DNA of 64,000 nucleotides from Orobanche coerulescens (GCA_033398695.1 CM065815.1:146551001-146615000), one strand, 5' to 3'; shown: positions 23,397 through 36,030, counted from the first letter of the stretch. The notes: generated from the sequence alone by a model not told the origin. Numbers and translations: made by a program.

Positions 23397-25139
23397 CTGA
23401 ATGCAAAAATAGACATCCACCCCTCGAATACTCGGGGGTTAGCAAAACTCCACTGTTTTTCTAGTGCAAGTACAGGTGCAACAATACGAGTCATACAATT
23501 CACATTCCACAAACGATAATAATTCGGAATCCTCAAAGATTCAAACGAAACGAAAAGTACTTCCCGAGGCAAGAGTTTGAGAAAGCATTTCAAAATCGAA
23601 AGATCACAAATCAATGGAAATAATTTATAAAACGGTTTAGAATGCCATCGAGAGTTTTAATAGGAAACAATTTAGGATTATCAAATCCCGCTTTTCAAAA
23701 CCCAAAAGACGAAAGGGGTCACCACCCCAAAGGTTTACTTTCCGTAAAATGACCTTTACCAAACCGTTGGGATTTTAGCCCCAAATCCATAAAATGACCT
23801 TTACAAAACCATTGGGATTTTAGCCCCGAATCTCATTAACTCACAGTACACAAGAACGACCACAAGGTTCGTCTCCCAACATCAAAATCCGCAAATAAAG
23901 GATTTAACATAAACGAAAAAAATACTCTAGAGCCATCCTAGCCAAGTAGGCCAAACGAACAACTTACCTCTTACACATTTAGTCAATGCATGCAATCATG
24001 AAAACTGTTCGAAAGCACTCATTTCCGGAAATGCCATAATCAATTCACATTTGTAAAATGCACCATAATTAACCATCGGTCCACACCTCCGTGGACCCCT
24101 ACCGAGACCCCGTCGGATCTAACCCGTAGTGGTTAAAAGCAAAGCTCGTCGATCCACACCTCCGTGGACCCCTACCGAGACCCCGTCGGATCTAACCCGT
24201 AGTGAGCATACACACACACACACACGTTACTCATGCAATACTAATATGCTAAGAATGTAAGTTCATCAAGAATACTTACTAGAGATGGCCACTTACTCGA
24301 CGCCGTTATCAAACTCTTCAAAACACAATAACAAGAGTAAACACGGAATACACGATTCCATAACTTTAAACAACAGGGATATTATCAAAGCCTTCAACGT
24401 TCAAAATGACCAAATCATAATCAATTCCCAAAACACACCGTTCAAAAAACACACACGCGTTTTGAAAAAGAGCCTTTAACGAGGCCAAACCGAAATTTTT
24501 TGAAACTTCATTTCAAACAACCAAACAAACACACCAAGACGATCACCGATCATCATATCCACAAAATAAGAAATGTATGAGCAAGGTACTTGCCACGAAT
24601 AAGAACAACATGGAGAATCGACCAAAGTAGGTTGACACGAACCGACTACGAACCCGCCGACTCCACCGATCGCCAACTCGCAATAATAAACTACGAAGGA
24701 CAAATACAAAAATGAAAATGAATTCCATAACACGACTCAAAGCCGTTGAATTCAAAGAACAAATGACGAAAGTTCAAGTGTTTTCCCCAAAACGGCCAAG
24801 AACATGATTCGTCCCGACAAAACACGAAAATGGAATTCCAAGTTGAAATATGGATATACAATCCATAGAATGTGTTTAACAACATCATTTAACCACAATC
24901 GATCCATCAAAAATGGATGAAAAACGAGATCGAGAACAAATCCCCCAAAAAATCGATTTGAAGGAAATCAAGAAATATAGTTCGATTCGACGAAGAACAA
25001 TCGATTAAATGATGTTAAACACAAGAATACTACTAAGATTAATCATACCCATCATGAATTAATCAACAACACGGAACGAATCGGACAAAAATGCAAAAAA
25101 CCCCAAATTCACGAAATTAGGGTTCTAAGGTGAGATTAC
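23397..25139 (-). other. Putative LTR leader intron (LARD1 3' LTR)
   Basis: Donor AATCAAG|GTAATCTC at 25139 and acceptor TTTGCATTCAG|GT ending at 23397 (minus strand). TTTTGCTAAC and the stem CCCCCGAG..CTCGGGGG-like hairpin lie at 23414-23444. Confidence 0.5.
24079..24205 (-). repeat. Tandem duplication in LARD1 LTR (left)
   Basis: Two copies of a block of about 50 bp containing CCACACCTCCGTGGACCCCT and CCCCGTCGGATCTAACCCG. The same duplication occurs in the partner LTR at 29530-29660. Each block can fold on CCACxxxCGTGG. Confidence 0.8.
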
Positions 25140-25308
25140 CTTGATTCGCTGGATCAAAGGATGATAACGGATGATTGATTGATGTTATGAACTCAAGAAC
25201 TTCGTGGATTTGTTGTTGAACAACATGGATTCGTCACCTCCGAAGCTCCAGCCGCGGATCGAAAAGAAAGGAAATGAGAAACGAGTGAGAATGAGGCTGC
25301 TCTTCCAC

Positions 25309-25610
25309 ATTTATACTGGGCCGGACTACCACGCGCTAGGCTGCCGAGCTAGCGTGCGCTATCGGCCCAGGCCGTAATCCAGTGACCTCCTGGACTAGAC
25401 TGCTCGGCGAGGTAGCGTGCGCAGCCTTCCGGCCGTAGCGTGCGCTACCTGCCGGCGGTAGCGTACGCAGCGTCCGACAGTAGCATGCGCTACCTGCCGA
25501 TCCACCGAGTCCAGTACCCCCACTGCCCTACTGCCTCGGCCCGCTAGCGCGCGCAGACAACCGGGCGTAGCGTGCGCTGCCTCCCGGCCGTAGCGTGCGC
25601 TATGCCGGTT
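25309..25610 (-). promoter_or_regulatory. LARD1 3' LTR TATA box and word array
   Basis: Minus-strand GTATAAATG (about 25316-25309), then words such as TAGCGTGCGCTA, TAGCGTGCGCAG and TAGCATGCGCTA at about 20-30 bp spacing. The array is GC-richer than in Gy1 and Gy2. Confidence 0.68.
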
Positions 25611-26172
25611 CCTGCCGCACCCGTCCGGCTGGTGCCCGCAATCATCCGGCCAGTCCCGCAACCGTCCGGGCAGTGCCCGACCACGAGGGCCCGACGACTC
25701 GATTTCCGAAAACGTACGGAACGAACACGATGAAAAGTTCGCGGAAAACATCATCGATCCGAAATGAAAACATAATACAATAATTAATCATACGCGACCA
25801 AGAAACGGGTCGAGACAACAATTACAGATACGGATACCCGTAACTTTTAAGAAATTACAAAATGGCCCAAAATACCCGGAAATCACGATACGTGATCGAA
25901 TAACCAAACTGAGGTTCAAAACACGTCTAACAAAGTTAAACGGACTTACGGGAAACTCGAAACAGCAGTTTCGAATGATATTCGCAAGACTCAAGTGCGG
26001 AAAAGTCGCTAAAAAGCACGGAACTTAACAAAACAACTCCGAAACGAACTCGGATGGCAAAAAGTGTAGAATTAATCATTCTCAGAATGATGAAACGGTT
26101 ATGAGCGAGTCGTCAAAACGGACTTCCGCCGAAAAAAAGAAATTACCGGAAATCGAAATTACGGGTTTTACA

Positions 26173-26209
26173 TTCTACCTTACTTAAAAGAAGTTTCGTC
26201 CCGAAACTT
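26173..26209 (-). other. LARD1 pre-PPT stem-loop and purine tract
   Basis: AAGTTTCGGGACGAAACTT (26191-26209, minus strand), then CTTTTAAGTAAGGTAGAA to the LTR edge. The hairpin is intact although the element has no coding region. Confidence 0.8.
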
Positions 26210-28503
26210 AAAATAAGTAGGGAGAAGCAATATCCCCAGCCAGGAAAACTCGACGAGATACACGAAAACCGAAACTCGCGCCCGACGGCGAAACGCTGCA
26301 AGAAACGCAAAGAGACATACAGCGTGAAAACACGCTCCACGGCGACCAACACAACGTCGCCGTTAGGGATATAATAAAAACAACAAATGACAAGCATCAT
26401 CAAATGGATAATATAGTCAAGTCAATTATCCGAACAATCACGAAACACACCCAATGAAAATCAATATGATTGACCGACCCAACGGTTCATCAATCAAAAC
26501 ACGAGCCAAACGCTGAACAAATACGGAATTCCACTGCCCAAGGGTTGGAAGATCGAAAACGAGACTAATTTCCCGAACTTAAGGGAATTCCGAAGGAGTC
26601 TGAACGTTCAACGATCACGAAACGAGATCAACAAAAACCGAACAATCAAACGATCGAATCATAACGATCGAGACAACAAAAATCGAACACTCATGTTCGA
26701 ATCACGAAGAACAATAAAATTCAAACAACAACTCCAAGGTTCACATCTCGACTCGAGACAGTATATGATCCGGTGAAAACAACAAGATGTGCATTCATAT
26801 AAGATCCACAGGAAAAGGAATAACAATTGAAAAGTCACAATGACAAACAAGTTATTCCGAAACAATACCACACTCGTTCGATCAACAAAAGCAAGGGGCA
26901 GGACAAGCTCAGAAAATGTCAACGGACATAAACGAGTCGACAAAGTCGAAAACACAAGAGTTCCAAATCCGATCCACTTCGAATAAAAGAACTAATAGAA
27001 CCAAATGATGTCACTTCCGAACAAGGTTCACAAGAATCGAACCGAACTCGAAAAAGTCACAGCGATAACCAGATCGACCCACAACAAGATCACAGCTCGT
27101 TCGGACGATGAAACCGAAATACAGAACAAGTTCATAAAGTATCAACGAACATGATCTAATCGATAGACTGGAGAAAGAGAAAATACTGAAGTCAAAATAG
27201 TATGGGTATTACCTTCGACCTCGTCCACGAAATTCACAAAAACGGGAGCAAGGTAACATGTCATTAAACAACCGACACATAACGGAACAATCACCGATGC
27301 ACACGGTCATACCAAACCAAGCTCTAACAGCTCGCACATGCGCGACAACGCAGAAATCACTACGAGGCGACAATATTCAACACCAACATCCCACCTCTCA
27401 CATAGGGCTAACACAACGAATGTGTGGAAAACGACTCAACGCTCACTCCGCCAATTCGATCATACTCGGGAGCAAACATCAAAATGACATGCGAACATCA
27501 TACATACATACCCAGCCCTCAAACGGGAATGGATAGGTTTTAAAAATGAAAACCTCATTTTGAAAATAATTTAGAAGAACACCGGTTGATCTTGAGTATC
27601 ACCTTTCAAAAAGTACAAACGTGAAACATCGTTATCGAGACTTTGGAGAACCATTTCGCATTTGATAAAAATGAGGACACTTTCTCTTAGTGAAAACTTT
27701 CAGAATATTCGACCCTCGAGTCTAAATAAAAGTGTTTCTAAAACATTGAAAATATCTCAAAGCATTTTGGTCCTCGAAGTAGAAATTTTTTGAAATATAT
27801 TGTGGCAGCTAGGATGTACCACAAGAAAATAACTCATTTGAAAAGTATGTCTCTAAATTTATTTTTCTAAGATACTCAAGGTTTTCAAAAATCCAATAGG
27901 CCAGAATGCCCAAAACTCGCACATATCGACGTTCACTAAAACAACTCCTAGTACACGCATCAAAACGTTTAAAATCAAGACAATACATATCTTTAAACGG
28001 AAATAAACGAAAAAATAGCACATTCAGAACAAAAACACTGACCCCATACGAGTCCTCTAAGGACCCTCCCGCACTGGCTAGTGAACAAGTCGAACGCGTA
28101 TAAGCACAAAGCCTCCACAAGAGAACTTGTAAAACGTGCAAATCGATTCGAAAATCATCAGCAACGGACAAAAACAACAATAAAAAGACACCACAAGCGA
28201 CGACACTCCTCGTATAAATCAAATATGAGAGTCGACTAAATACATATCGTGAAATCAAAATCCACATAAGGATTCCATCACTTAACAAATACTCATAAAA
28301 ATAGCTCGTGTCACACGCGGCACAACACAAAGAAGGGAGACTTACTTCCACAGATCGCACGAAGATGATGATCGCCCCACAATACTAATCATGACCAACA
28401 AACTCAAACGACGCGTCGCTACACGACTCAGTCAGATAAAATCCGACGAAACAAGACTCAAACAACACGACTTGACCCAACAACCTAGATTTCCTCAACC
28501 TAA
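26210..28503 (-). other. LARD1 internal region, non-coding
   Basis: About 2.3 kb of A-rich (plus strand) sequence with many CGA/TCG and AACAA words and no Gag, protease, RT, RNase H or integrase motif on either strand. The longest frame (28360-27809, minus, 183 aa) is cysteine- and aromatic-rich with no recognisable domain. I regard it as chance. Confidence 0.7.
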
Positions 28504-28515
28504 GCTCCGATACCA
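28504..28515 (-). other. LARD1 primer-binding site
   Basis: TGGTATCGGAGC on the minus strand, 4 bp from the 5' LTR edge at 28520. It is one base off the usual initiator-methionine tRNA site. Confidence 0.88.
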
Positions 28516-28519
28516 TTTA

Positions 28520-31500
28520 TGTAACACCCCCAATCCGCTCAGGTATATTACACGCCGTAGAACCTTTCCTCAAGGATCTATCAGGCTGGTAACAACATAT
28601 AACAATTCAACCATGCCTTTAAGGCTAAAATGACTCAGTAGACCGATTTGGTCTTACAATAAATACATACAACTGAAATACAACTCATGCCCATGCAGGG
28701 GTCAAAACACAACCACACTCGTATAACGGGAAAAATATAGCAGCGGAAAATAAAGTACAACTGAACCAATAAACAATGTACGGTTCCTCATGTGATTAGT
28801 ATCGATCATCTTTCATCATCCTTCGTGCCGACCCTGTGTTATGCTCCAAAACCTGAATGCAAAAATAGACATCCACCCCCCGAATACTCGGGGGTTAGCA
28901 AAACTCCACTGTTTTGCTAGTGCAAGTACAGGTGGAAAAATACGAGTCATACAATTCACATTCCACGAACGATAATAATTCGGAATCATCAAAGATTCAA
29001 ACGAAACGAAAAGTACTTCCCAAGGCAAGAGTTTGAGAAAGCATTTCAAAATCGAAAGATCACAAATCAATGGAAATAATTTATAAAACGGTTTAGAATG
29101 CCATCGAGAGTTTTAATAGGAAACAATTTAGGATTATCAAATCCCGCTTTTCAAAACCCAAAAGACGAAAGGGGTCACCGCCCCAAAGGTTTACTTTCGG
29201 TAAAATGACCTTTACCAAACCGTTGGGATTTTAGCCCCAAATCCGTAAAATGACCTTTACAAAACCGTTGGGATTTTAGCCCCAAATCTCATCAACTCAC
29301 AGTACACAAGAACGACCACAAGGTTCGTCTCCCAACATCAAAATCCGCAAATAAAGGATTTAACATAAACGACAAAATACTCTAGAGCCATCCTAGCCAA
29401 GTAGGCCAAACGAACAACTTACCTCTTACACACTTAGTCAATGCATGCAATCATGAAAACCGTTCGAAAGCACTCATTTCCGGAAATGCCATAATCAATT
29501 CACATTTGTAAAATGCACCACAATTAACCGTCGATCCACACCTCCGTGGATCCCTACCGAGACCCCGTCGGATCTAACCCGTAGTGGTTAAAAGCAAAGC
29601 TCGTCGATCCACACCTCCGTGGACCCCTACCGAGACCCCGCCGGATCTAACCCGTAGTGAGTTTACACACACACACACATTACTCATGCAATACTAATAT
29701 GCTAAGAATGTAAGTTCATCAAGAATACTTATTAGAGATGGCCACTTACTCGACGCCGTTATCAAACTCTTCAAAACACAATAACAAGATTAAACACGGA
29801 ATACACGATTCCATAACTTTAAACAACAGGGATATCATCAAAGCCTTCAACGTTCAAAATGACCAAATCATAATCAATTCCCAAAACACACCGTTCACAA
29901 AACACACACGCGTTTTGAAAAAGAGCCTTTAACGAGGCCAAACCGAAATTTTTTGAAACTTCATTTCAAACAACCAAACAAACACACCAAGACGATCACC
30001 GATCATCATATCCACAAAATAAGAAATGTATGAGCAAGGTACTTGCCTCGAATAAGAACAACACGGAGAATCGACCGAAGTAGGTTGACACGAACCGACT
30101 ACGAACCCGCCGACTCCACCGATCGCCAACTCGCAATAATAAACTACGAAGGACAAATACAACAACGAAAATGAATTCCATAACACGACTCAAAGCCGTT
30201 GAATTCAAAGAACAAATGACGAAAGTTCAAGTGTTTTCCCCAAAACGGCCAAGAACACGATTCATCCCGACAAAACACGAAAACGGAATTCCAAGTTGAA
30301 ATATGGATATACAATCCATAGAATGTGTTTAACAACATCATTTAACCACAATCGATCCATCAAAAATGGATGAAAAACGAGATCGAGAACAAATCCCCTA
30401 AAAAGTCGATTCGAAGGAAATCAAGAAATATACTTCGATTCGACGAAGAACAATCGATTAAATGATGTTAAACACAAGAATACTACTAAGATTAATCATA
30501 CCCATCATTAATTAATCAACAACACGGAACGAATCGGACAAAAATGCAAAACCCCCCAAATTCACGAAATTAGGGTTCTAAGGTGAGATTACCTTGATTT
30601 GCTGGATCAAAGGATGATAACGGATGATTGATTGATGTTATGAACTCAAGAACTTCGTGGATTTGTTTTTGAACAACATGGCTTCGTCACCTCCGAAGCT
30701 CCAGCCGCGGATCGAAAAGAAAGGAAATGAAAAACGAGTGAGAATGAGTCTGCTCTGCCACATTTATACTGGGCCGGACTAGCGCGCTAGGCCGAGCTAA
30801 GCGTGGCGCTATCGCCCAGCCGCAATCCGATGACCTCTTGGACTAGATCGCTCGGACAGAAGCGTGGCGCAGCCTTTTCCGGCCGAAGCGTACGTTGGCC
30901 CGACAAGAGCGTGCGCTACTCGCCGATCCACCGAGTCCAAGACCCCACGCCTCTATCGCTGCCGCTAGCGCGCGCAGACAAACGGGCGTAGCGTGCGCTG
31001 CCTCCCGGCCGTAGCGTGCGCTACCTTCCGGCCGTAGCGTGCGCTACGCCGGTTCCTCCCGCACCCGTCCGGCTGGTGCCCGCAATCATCCGGCCAGTCC
31101 CGCAACCGTCCGTCCAGTGCCCGACCACCAGGGCCCGACGACTCGATTTCTGAAAACGTACGGAACGGACACGACGAAAAGTTCGCGGACAACATCATCG
31201 ACCCGAAATGAAAACATAATACAATAATTAATCATATGCGACCAAGAAATAGGTCGAGACAACAATTACAGATACGAATACCCGTAACTTTTAAGAAATT
31301 ACAAAATGGCCCAAAATGCCCGGAAATCACGATACATGATCTAATAACCAAATCGAGGTTCACAACACGTCTAACAAAGTTAAACGGACTTACGGGAAAC
31401 TGGAAACAGCAGTTTCGAACGATATTCGCAAGAATCGAACTCAAGTGCGGAAAAGTCGCTAAAAAGCACGGAACTCAACAAAACAACTCCGAAACGAACT

Positions 31501-31622
31501 CGGATGACAAAAAGTGTAGAATTAATCATTCTCAGAATGACGAAATGGTCAAGAGCGAGTCGTCAAAACGCACTTCCGCCGAAAAAAAAAAATTACCGGA
31601 AATCGAAATTACGGGTTTTACA
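28520..31622 (-). repeat. LARD1 5' LTR
   Basis: Partner of 23106-26172. It contains a putative intron 28853-30592 (same donor and acceptor), a tandem duplication at 29530-29660, a TATA box near 30763-30770 and the word array. The two LTRs are nearly identical over long stretches but differ heavily in the array region (30780-30960 against 25322-25550). Confidence 0.9.
30763..31060 (-). promoter_or_regulatory. LARD1 5' LTR TATA box and word array
   Basis: Same plan as the partner LTR. Several words are scrambled (for example AAGCGTGGCGC) while the outer part (31000-31060) keeps clean TAGCGTGCGCTA copies. Confidence 0.65.
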
Positions 31623-31743
31623 GGTTAGACCAAGTCTTGGATCGAGCAGCACGGCTACGGTTCCTGAACAAGGCTACCGTCGTGGATCGGTGGATCGGCA
31701 GGTAGCGCACGCTACTGGACTCGGTGGATAACGGTCTAAGACG
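31623..31743 (+). repeat. Gy4 5' LTR, segment 3 with filler
   Basis: Resumes the Gy4 LTR after LARD1 (TTAGACCAAGTCTTGGATCG, as at 60812 onward). Compared with the 3' LTR, 263 bp (60869-61131) are missing and replaced by 45 bp (31682-31726) that resemble LARD1 U3. The last 13-14 bases (ACGGTCTAAGACGT, 31731-31744) form one breakpoint of the inversion. Confidence 0.82.
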
Positions 31744-32743
31744 TGTTCTAAGTGAATAGTAACGTAATTTGAACAATGGGATGGAATGATTTCCATTTAA
31801 TATGACGAATACACTAGTAGAATAAACGTCAAAGACTTCGGTACGTCTCACTTCGGTAATGTATATTAGCGAAGTAAAAACAAACAACAACTTCGCTTTT
31901 CAATTTACTGAAGTCAAAAATCCACATAGACTTCACTAAATGGTACCAAACAAAAAAGTAGGAGCTAGTTAAAAAATTTAAGTTACAAAGACTTCGCTAA
32001 TTTGATAATTACTGAAGTAAAAAGTGCAATGAATTTTTTTGATTAAAAATATATCCCATTGGTGAAGTAACGTATATCTTAACCGGTATTTTACCCAAAC
32101 CCTACTAGAACCGCCCCCTCAATCTCTCCCCAGCTCTCGTTTCTCTCTTCTTTCTTCTCTGTGGAGAAAGAAAGATGGAGACCGGTCTCAACTCCTCCTC
32201 TAATCACCTAAATCATATGTAGTTCTCAAATCACGAGAAGAAAAGGGAAAGCGATTTCACTCCTTTCCTCTTGATTCCCAAATGCGGCGAGAAAATGCAA
32301 GGCGGTTTGCGGCGAGGCACCCATCTCAATCGGATCGTCCAAGGCATCTTGATAAGCTCTGGCACTCTCGAACTAGATCTACAAGGTAAGCTAGGGTTTC
32401 CACATCTCTTTGGATCATCTTTAAGCTCATCAATGAATCGACCTTCACCTCTAAATTCGAATTCTTCTTTCCCACAGATTCACGTGCATATTGTTTTTTT
32501 ATCCGAATTATTAAATGGGTGCGAGTTGCTCGAAATTTTCCTTCATTGGTGGCGCCTCATTTCAAGTCATCTGTTCTTCAATCCTCCGACACAGGTTAGT
32601 TTTATTTATGCTCCCAATATAATATATATATATATTGATTGGTTTTCGGTTTTGTGGGTTTCTGCAGATATAAAAAAATGAAAAAAATGTTTTGATTTTT
32701 TTAATTTTAAACATTTCTTGGGGGTTTGTAATATGTAGGGATT

Positions 32744-32944
32744 GGGGAGAAAATTCTTTGTCAAGCTTCAAAGAGTTTACATGGGAGGAACTAAAAGTCA
32801 TGATGTATGTTTTTCTTCCGACAACATTGTTTCGAGCATGGTGAAAAGGCTCCTAATGTTGTCTACAAAGGTTTCCTTCAAAATCAAGGTGGATTGCTAT
32901 TAAGCGTTTCAACAAATGCTTGGCACGATTCTCGCCAATTCTGA

Positions 32945-33002
<58 letters not shown>

Positions 33003-33285
33003 TGTGAGTGTGTGTGTGGGGATTATTATTGTTATGATTATTATATTGTTGTTTGTCTCTTTGGTCTAAATAAGGATCAAGAATTAGTTTGTCTCTTTTT
33101 GATAATTTGTTGTTTGTTAACAACTTTTATGTTGGTTTATTGAAGGATGAAGCTAAGGTGTGGGGAACCTCGAAGTGAAAGATTGGCAAATTTAATTGGA
33201 TGTTGCTCGATGGGGAGGAGAGGTTCTTTGGTGGTGAGTTTATGCCTAATCGGACTCTGTCCATGCATTTATTTCATTGTGAGTG
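32744..33285 (+). pseudogene. Captured fragment of a BSK-type receptor-like cytoplasmic kinase
   Basis: Exon pieces read FKEFTWEELKV, SDNIVS, EHGEKAPNVVYKG (around 32765-32870) and, after a GT-rich intron with CT and GT microsatellites, LRSERLANLIGCC and FMPNRTLSMHLFH (33150-33285). These are hallmarks of the N-lobe of brassinosteroid-signalling kinases. Frameshifts separate the pieces and the catalytic loop is absent, so no kinase can be made. The intron shows that genomic DNA, not mRNA, was copied. Confidence 0.8.
32946..33018 (+). repeat. CT/GT microsatellite
   Basis: A (CT)n run followed by a (GT)n run, in what was the BSK-fragment intron. Confidence 0.9.
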
Positions 33286-33985
33286 AGTTTCATTTATTTC
33301 CTGAAAGATGAATTTGAGATTAATTAGTATGGAGTTATATCATAGTCAACAAGTGGATTTTCTTTCTTTGAGATGTTATTCATATAATAACAATTGGATT
33401 TGTTGGTGCTCCGAGTTTGAGGTCTAGAGGCACCTTAATTTTTGGATTGTCTATTCTTCTCCTTGTCCTTCCTTGTCTTGAATAGTGGAGCTTTATATGG
33501 TCTGTCATGTTTGCAAAAGGTATCCGTATACTTCTATTACAAGCAAGCATTCGACACATAATTGAGTTGGAATTGAAGTATCCATACATCAAGATGTATA
33601 GATTTGAGGATAATGGCTCATCTTTTCATAGTGACAAATGAAGACACATTCGGTTTTACACTTCCATCCGATTAGTTTCTGCAGTAGTCATTCTTGTATG
33701 TGTTCAAAGAATTTACATTTAAAACTTCCTTCTGCTGAAACCGCATTATAGTTTGTTGAATAATGGTCCACCGAGGGTAACTTATAATTAAAGTCTCTTA
33801 TGTATTTCTTGAATTTATTTGATTTTCTTTTGGTACATCTGTTGAGGGAGCATTGGGAAAGAGTGGTGTTTTAATCTGTTGCTCCATTGTGTGGGTTCAT
33901 GTATTTTTCTTACCCCATCTTTTCAATTTTAAATGATGTTTTCTTTCATAATCTATTGACTTTAAATTGCCTTGCGATTTTTTGG
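33286..33985. other. CACTA1 interior without recognised genes
   Basis: T-rich, intron-like sequence between the BSK and MO25 fragments. I see no motif I can name. Confidence 0.5.
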
Positions 33986-33988
33986 GTA

Positions 33989-34252
33989 CTAGTTATGAGA
34001 ATATCGAAATGGCATTACATTACGGTGCAATGTTGAGGGAATGCATACGCCACCAAAGTGTTGCAAAGTGAGTGGTTGGTTTAGTTTGATATTGAATTAC
34101 TACATGTCACATGTCAAAATTTCATTTATAGCTCTATACTCGCTTCGGTCTACAGATATGTATTGGAATCGAGCATATGAAGAAATTTTTGATTATATAC
34201 AACTCCCAAATTTCGACATAGCTTCCGATCTTCTTTGCAACTTTCAAGGTTG
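33989..34252 (+). pseudogene. Captured fragment of a MO25 (CAB39-like) gene
   Basis: The first exon piece reads [20 protein letters not shown] then VAK (33997-34070) and ends at GTGAGT. After an intron, the second reads RYVLES, EHMKK and FDYIQLPNFDIASD (34153-34248) before a GTTGAG donor-like site. MO25 is a scaffold protein that activates STE20-type kinases. Only two of its helical repeats are represented, with frameshifts in the second exon. Confidence 0.82.
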
Positions 34253-35690
34253 AGTATTATGTCGGCTTAGCTTTTCAATGGTGATCTTCAATATGTTGCA
34301 TTATTTGTGCTTATAGTAGGAGAGTCTTTGGTTGATTGGCTATCCGGTATTTATATATATGGTATATAGCCCTGAATAACCGTCTTTCCATTAAATTGAG
34401 CAAAGGAGGCAAAGATATCTTTGCTAAGAGATATTCATATAGGGATATTAGTTACCCAACACTTTTTCTTGTAAAAATGAAGCTAATTTCTGGTATACGG
34501 TGGTACCTAGTTATTCTAGTCGTATCATCTAAAGAATGAGCATTAGGCACTGGATTGTCGGAGATTATTTATTTCTGGTGCTCATTTGTTTATTTTCTTT
34601 GTTTATGAAAAGGATCCTTATTGTGAAACTTTAAGCATGTAATTTTTCTTTTGCGTACTTCTAATATGGTTGATGAACCTAGATTATGAGCCGGAGATAG
34701 CGATATCAAGCTCTATAATTATTTCCTATATGCGATTGCATTATAGTGCGTCCAGGCAATGGACCGTTGCTAGTCCCGTGAAAATGATCATGCCATACAC
34801 TTCCAATATATTAGATTCTCTTTTTTACCAATTCTTTATCAAGCTCGAGCTTGCCTATGAAAACAGGATGACATGAGACTAAACAAGATTCAAGCTACAA
34901 ATGACAGCCAAACTTCCAAGAAGTGTAGGTTTTGCTTTTCTGTCCCTACAATAACTAGATATTGATGTTTAAGTTTTCTCTGCGTTATGTGTTCCTTTCA
35001 CTTTATGGCAGCTGTCAACCAAAATATTAAGGCTAAATCTGATGAGCGAAGGACCAAATTTGAAGGTCGTAGCGCAGCAGCTGCTATTGGAAGGTATGCT
35101 CTAGAATTTTGAAGTGCCTAATGCTGCTTCACTTATTTACCTGATTTCAGACTTGAGATTGTTCTCCTGTATATTTCATTTGATGTTTTTTTTTCTTTTT
35201 CTGTTGGTTCCAGAAAACCCGTCATAATTCCTCTCCATCTGACAAGGTTAGAGGGTTAACATTTTCTTTTTCTATTGATCTGTTAATGTGTAAATGAATG
35301 ATTTGTACATTGACGTGCCTGTTTTGTTTATAGAAGGAAATCTTTACCAGCACCAAAGCAGGTCAGCGAGGTGGAAACAAGTGGCACTAAAAAGGTTTTG
35401 ATGATTCCACAACTAAGGAATGGAACATTGGCCGAAGGGTGTTATATGTATATATATACACACAATATTGGTATATTAGGTATATTGCCTGGTATTATCG
35501 TTATCTTGGTGTCAGCTTAATGAAGTTCGGAAATGTCAGTATCCCTCTTCTGGTTGTGAAGACAAGGATCTTTTTGTTTTCCATGTATGTGAGGGCGTGT
35601 TATTTTTAGTTACACTTTCCGATCTGCTCCTTGCTTTGGTTCAATTATTTATTGCGTAAATTGGAATATGGAGATATGTGGTCCGTAGCT
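34253..35690 (+). other. CACTA1 interior with unidentified exon-like pieces
   Basis: Exon-like stretches bounded by AG and GT occur near 35010-35095 (reading AVNQNIKAKSDERRTKFEGR, then SAAAAIGR) and 35335-35395 (RKSLPAPKQVSEVETSGTKK). A further open stretch lies at 34670-34876. They look like host exons but I do not recognise the gene. The rest is T-rich and intron-like. Confidence 0.4.
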
Positions 35691-36030
35691 ATTGAAAATG
35701 CGGTTGGCGTGGTACTCAATGCTTTCATTGTCACAGATCATCAAGATGCCCGCATTCTAAGAGCATGTGCGAAGGAAGCGAACTATAACCGCTCTGATTA
35801 TCATTTATGACTTTTCCATGCCAAGGTAACAGTCAAGGCGTCTTAAGTGGAATCAATTCCCAATTACTTTTGTCAAATGAACATTTTCCAACAGATGATT
35901 TGTTTTCTCTTGGTAGAATTGACATTCCGAGGCACATGCTTCCCCATACTAATCATCCCACCGCATTCTCTGTTATGCATTCGACAACCCTACGGTGATG
36001 AATGTTTTGGTTGATGTGGTAAACTTCGCA
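35690..36030 (+). pseudogene. Captured fragment of SMC6
   Basis: Pieces read AIENAVGVVLNAFIVTDHQD, RILRACAKEANYNRSD, then after a one-frame slip IIIYDFSMPR, then RIDIPRHMLPHTNHPTAFSV and, after another slip, DNPTVMNVLVDV. This is the conserved segment following the hinge-distal coiled coil of plant SMC6, a subunit of the SMC5/6 DNA-repair complex. A probable intron (about 35813-35915) separates the halves. Frameshifts make it non-coding. Confidence 0.82.

Larger units (their letters stand above)
23106..26172 (-). repeat. LARD1 3' LTR
   Basis: Sense runs from 26172 (TGTAAAACCCGTAATTTCG) down to 23106 (GGGGTTGTTACA). It contains the word array and TATA box near 25310-25610, a putative intron, a tandem duplication near 24079-24205 and a CA run near 24210. 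It lacks about 40 bp near 23210 that the partner carries at 28620-28665. Confidence 0.9.
23106..31622 (-). mobile_element. LARD1, large non-coding LTR retrotransposon
   Basis: LTRs of 3067 and 3103 bp flank only 2.35 kb of internal sequence, with target duplication GGTTA (23101-23105 and 31623-31627). It has a primer site and a hairpin/PPT module on the minus strand, but no Gag or Pol motif in any frame. This is the plan of a LARD-type element mobilised in trans. The signals kept resemble those of the chromoviruses Gy2 and Gy5, a plausible helper group (inference). Confidence 0.88.

Noticed and set aside
24285..24733. Matching short ORFs in both LARD1 LTRs (24285-24733 and 29738-30186)
   Set aside because: Identical because the LTRs are duplicates. 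Substitutions between copies show no synonymous bias that I can see, and there are no domains.
27809..28360. 183-aa minus-strand ORF just downstream of the LARD1 primer site
   Set aside because: It is in a Gag-like position, but its Cys/aromatic-rich composition shows no Gag, knuckle or other domain. It is likely chance in A-rich sequence.
32271..32681. 136-aa ORF near the CACTA1 left end
   Set aside because: It crosses GT/AG-like sites and looks like UTR and intron sequence of a captured gene; no domain recognised.
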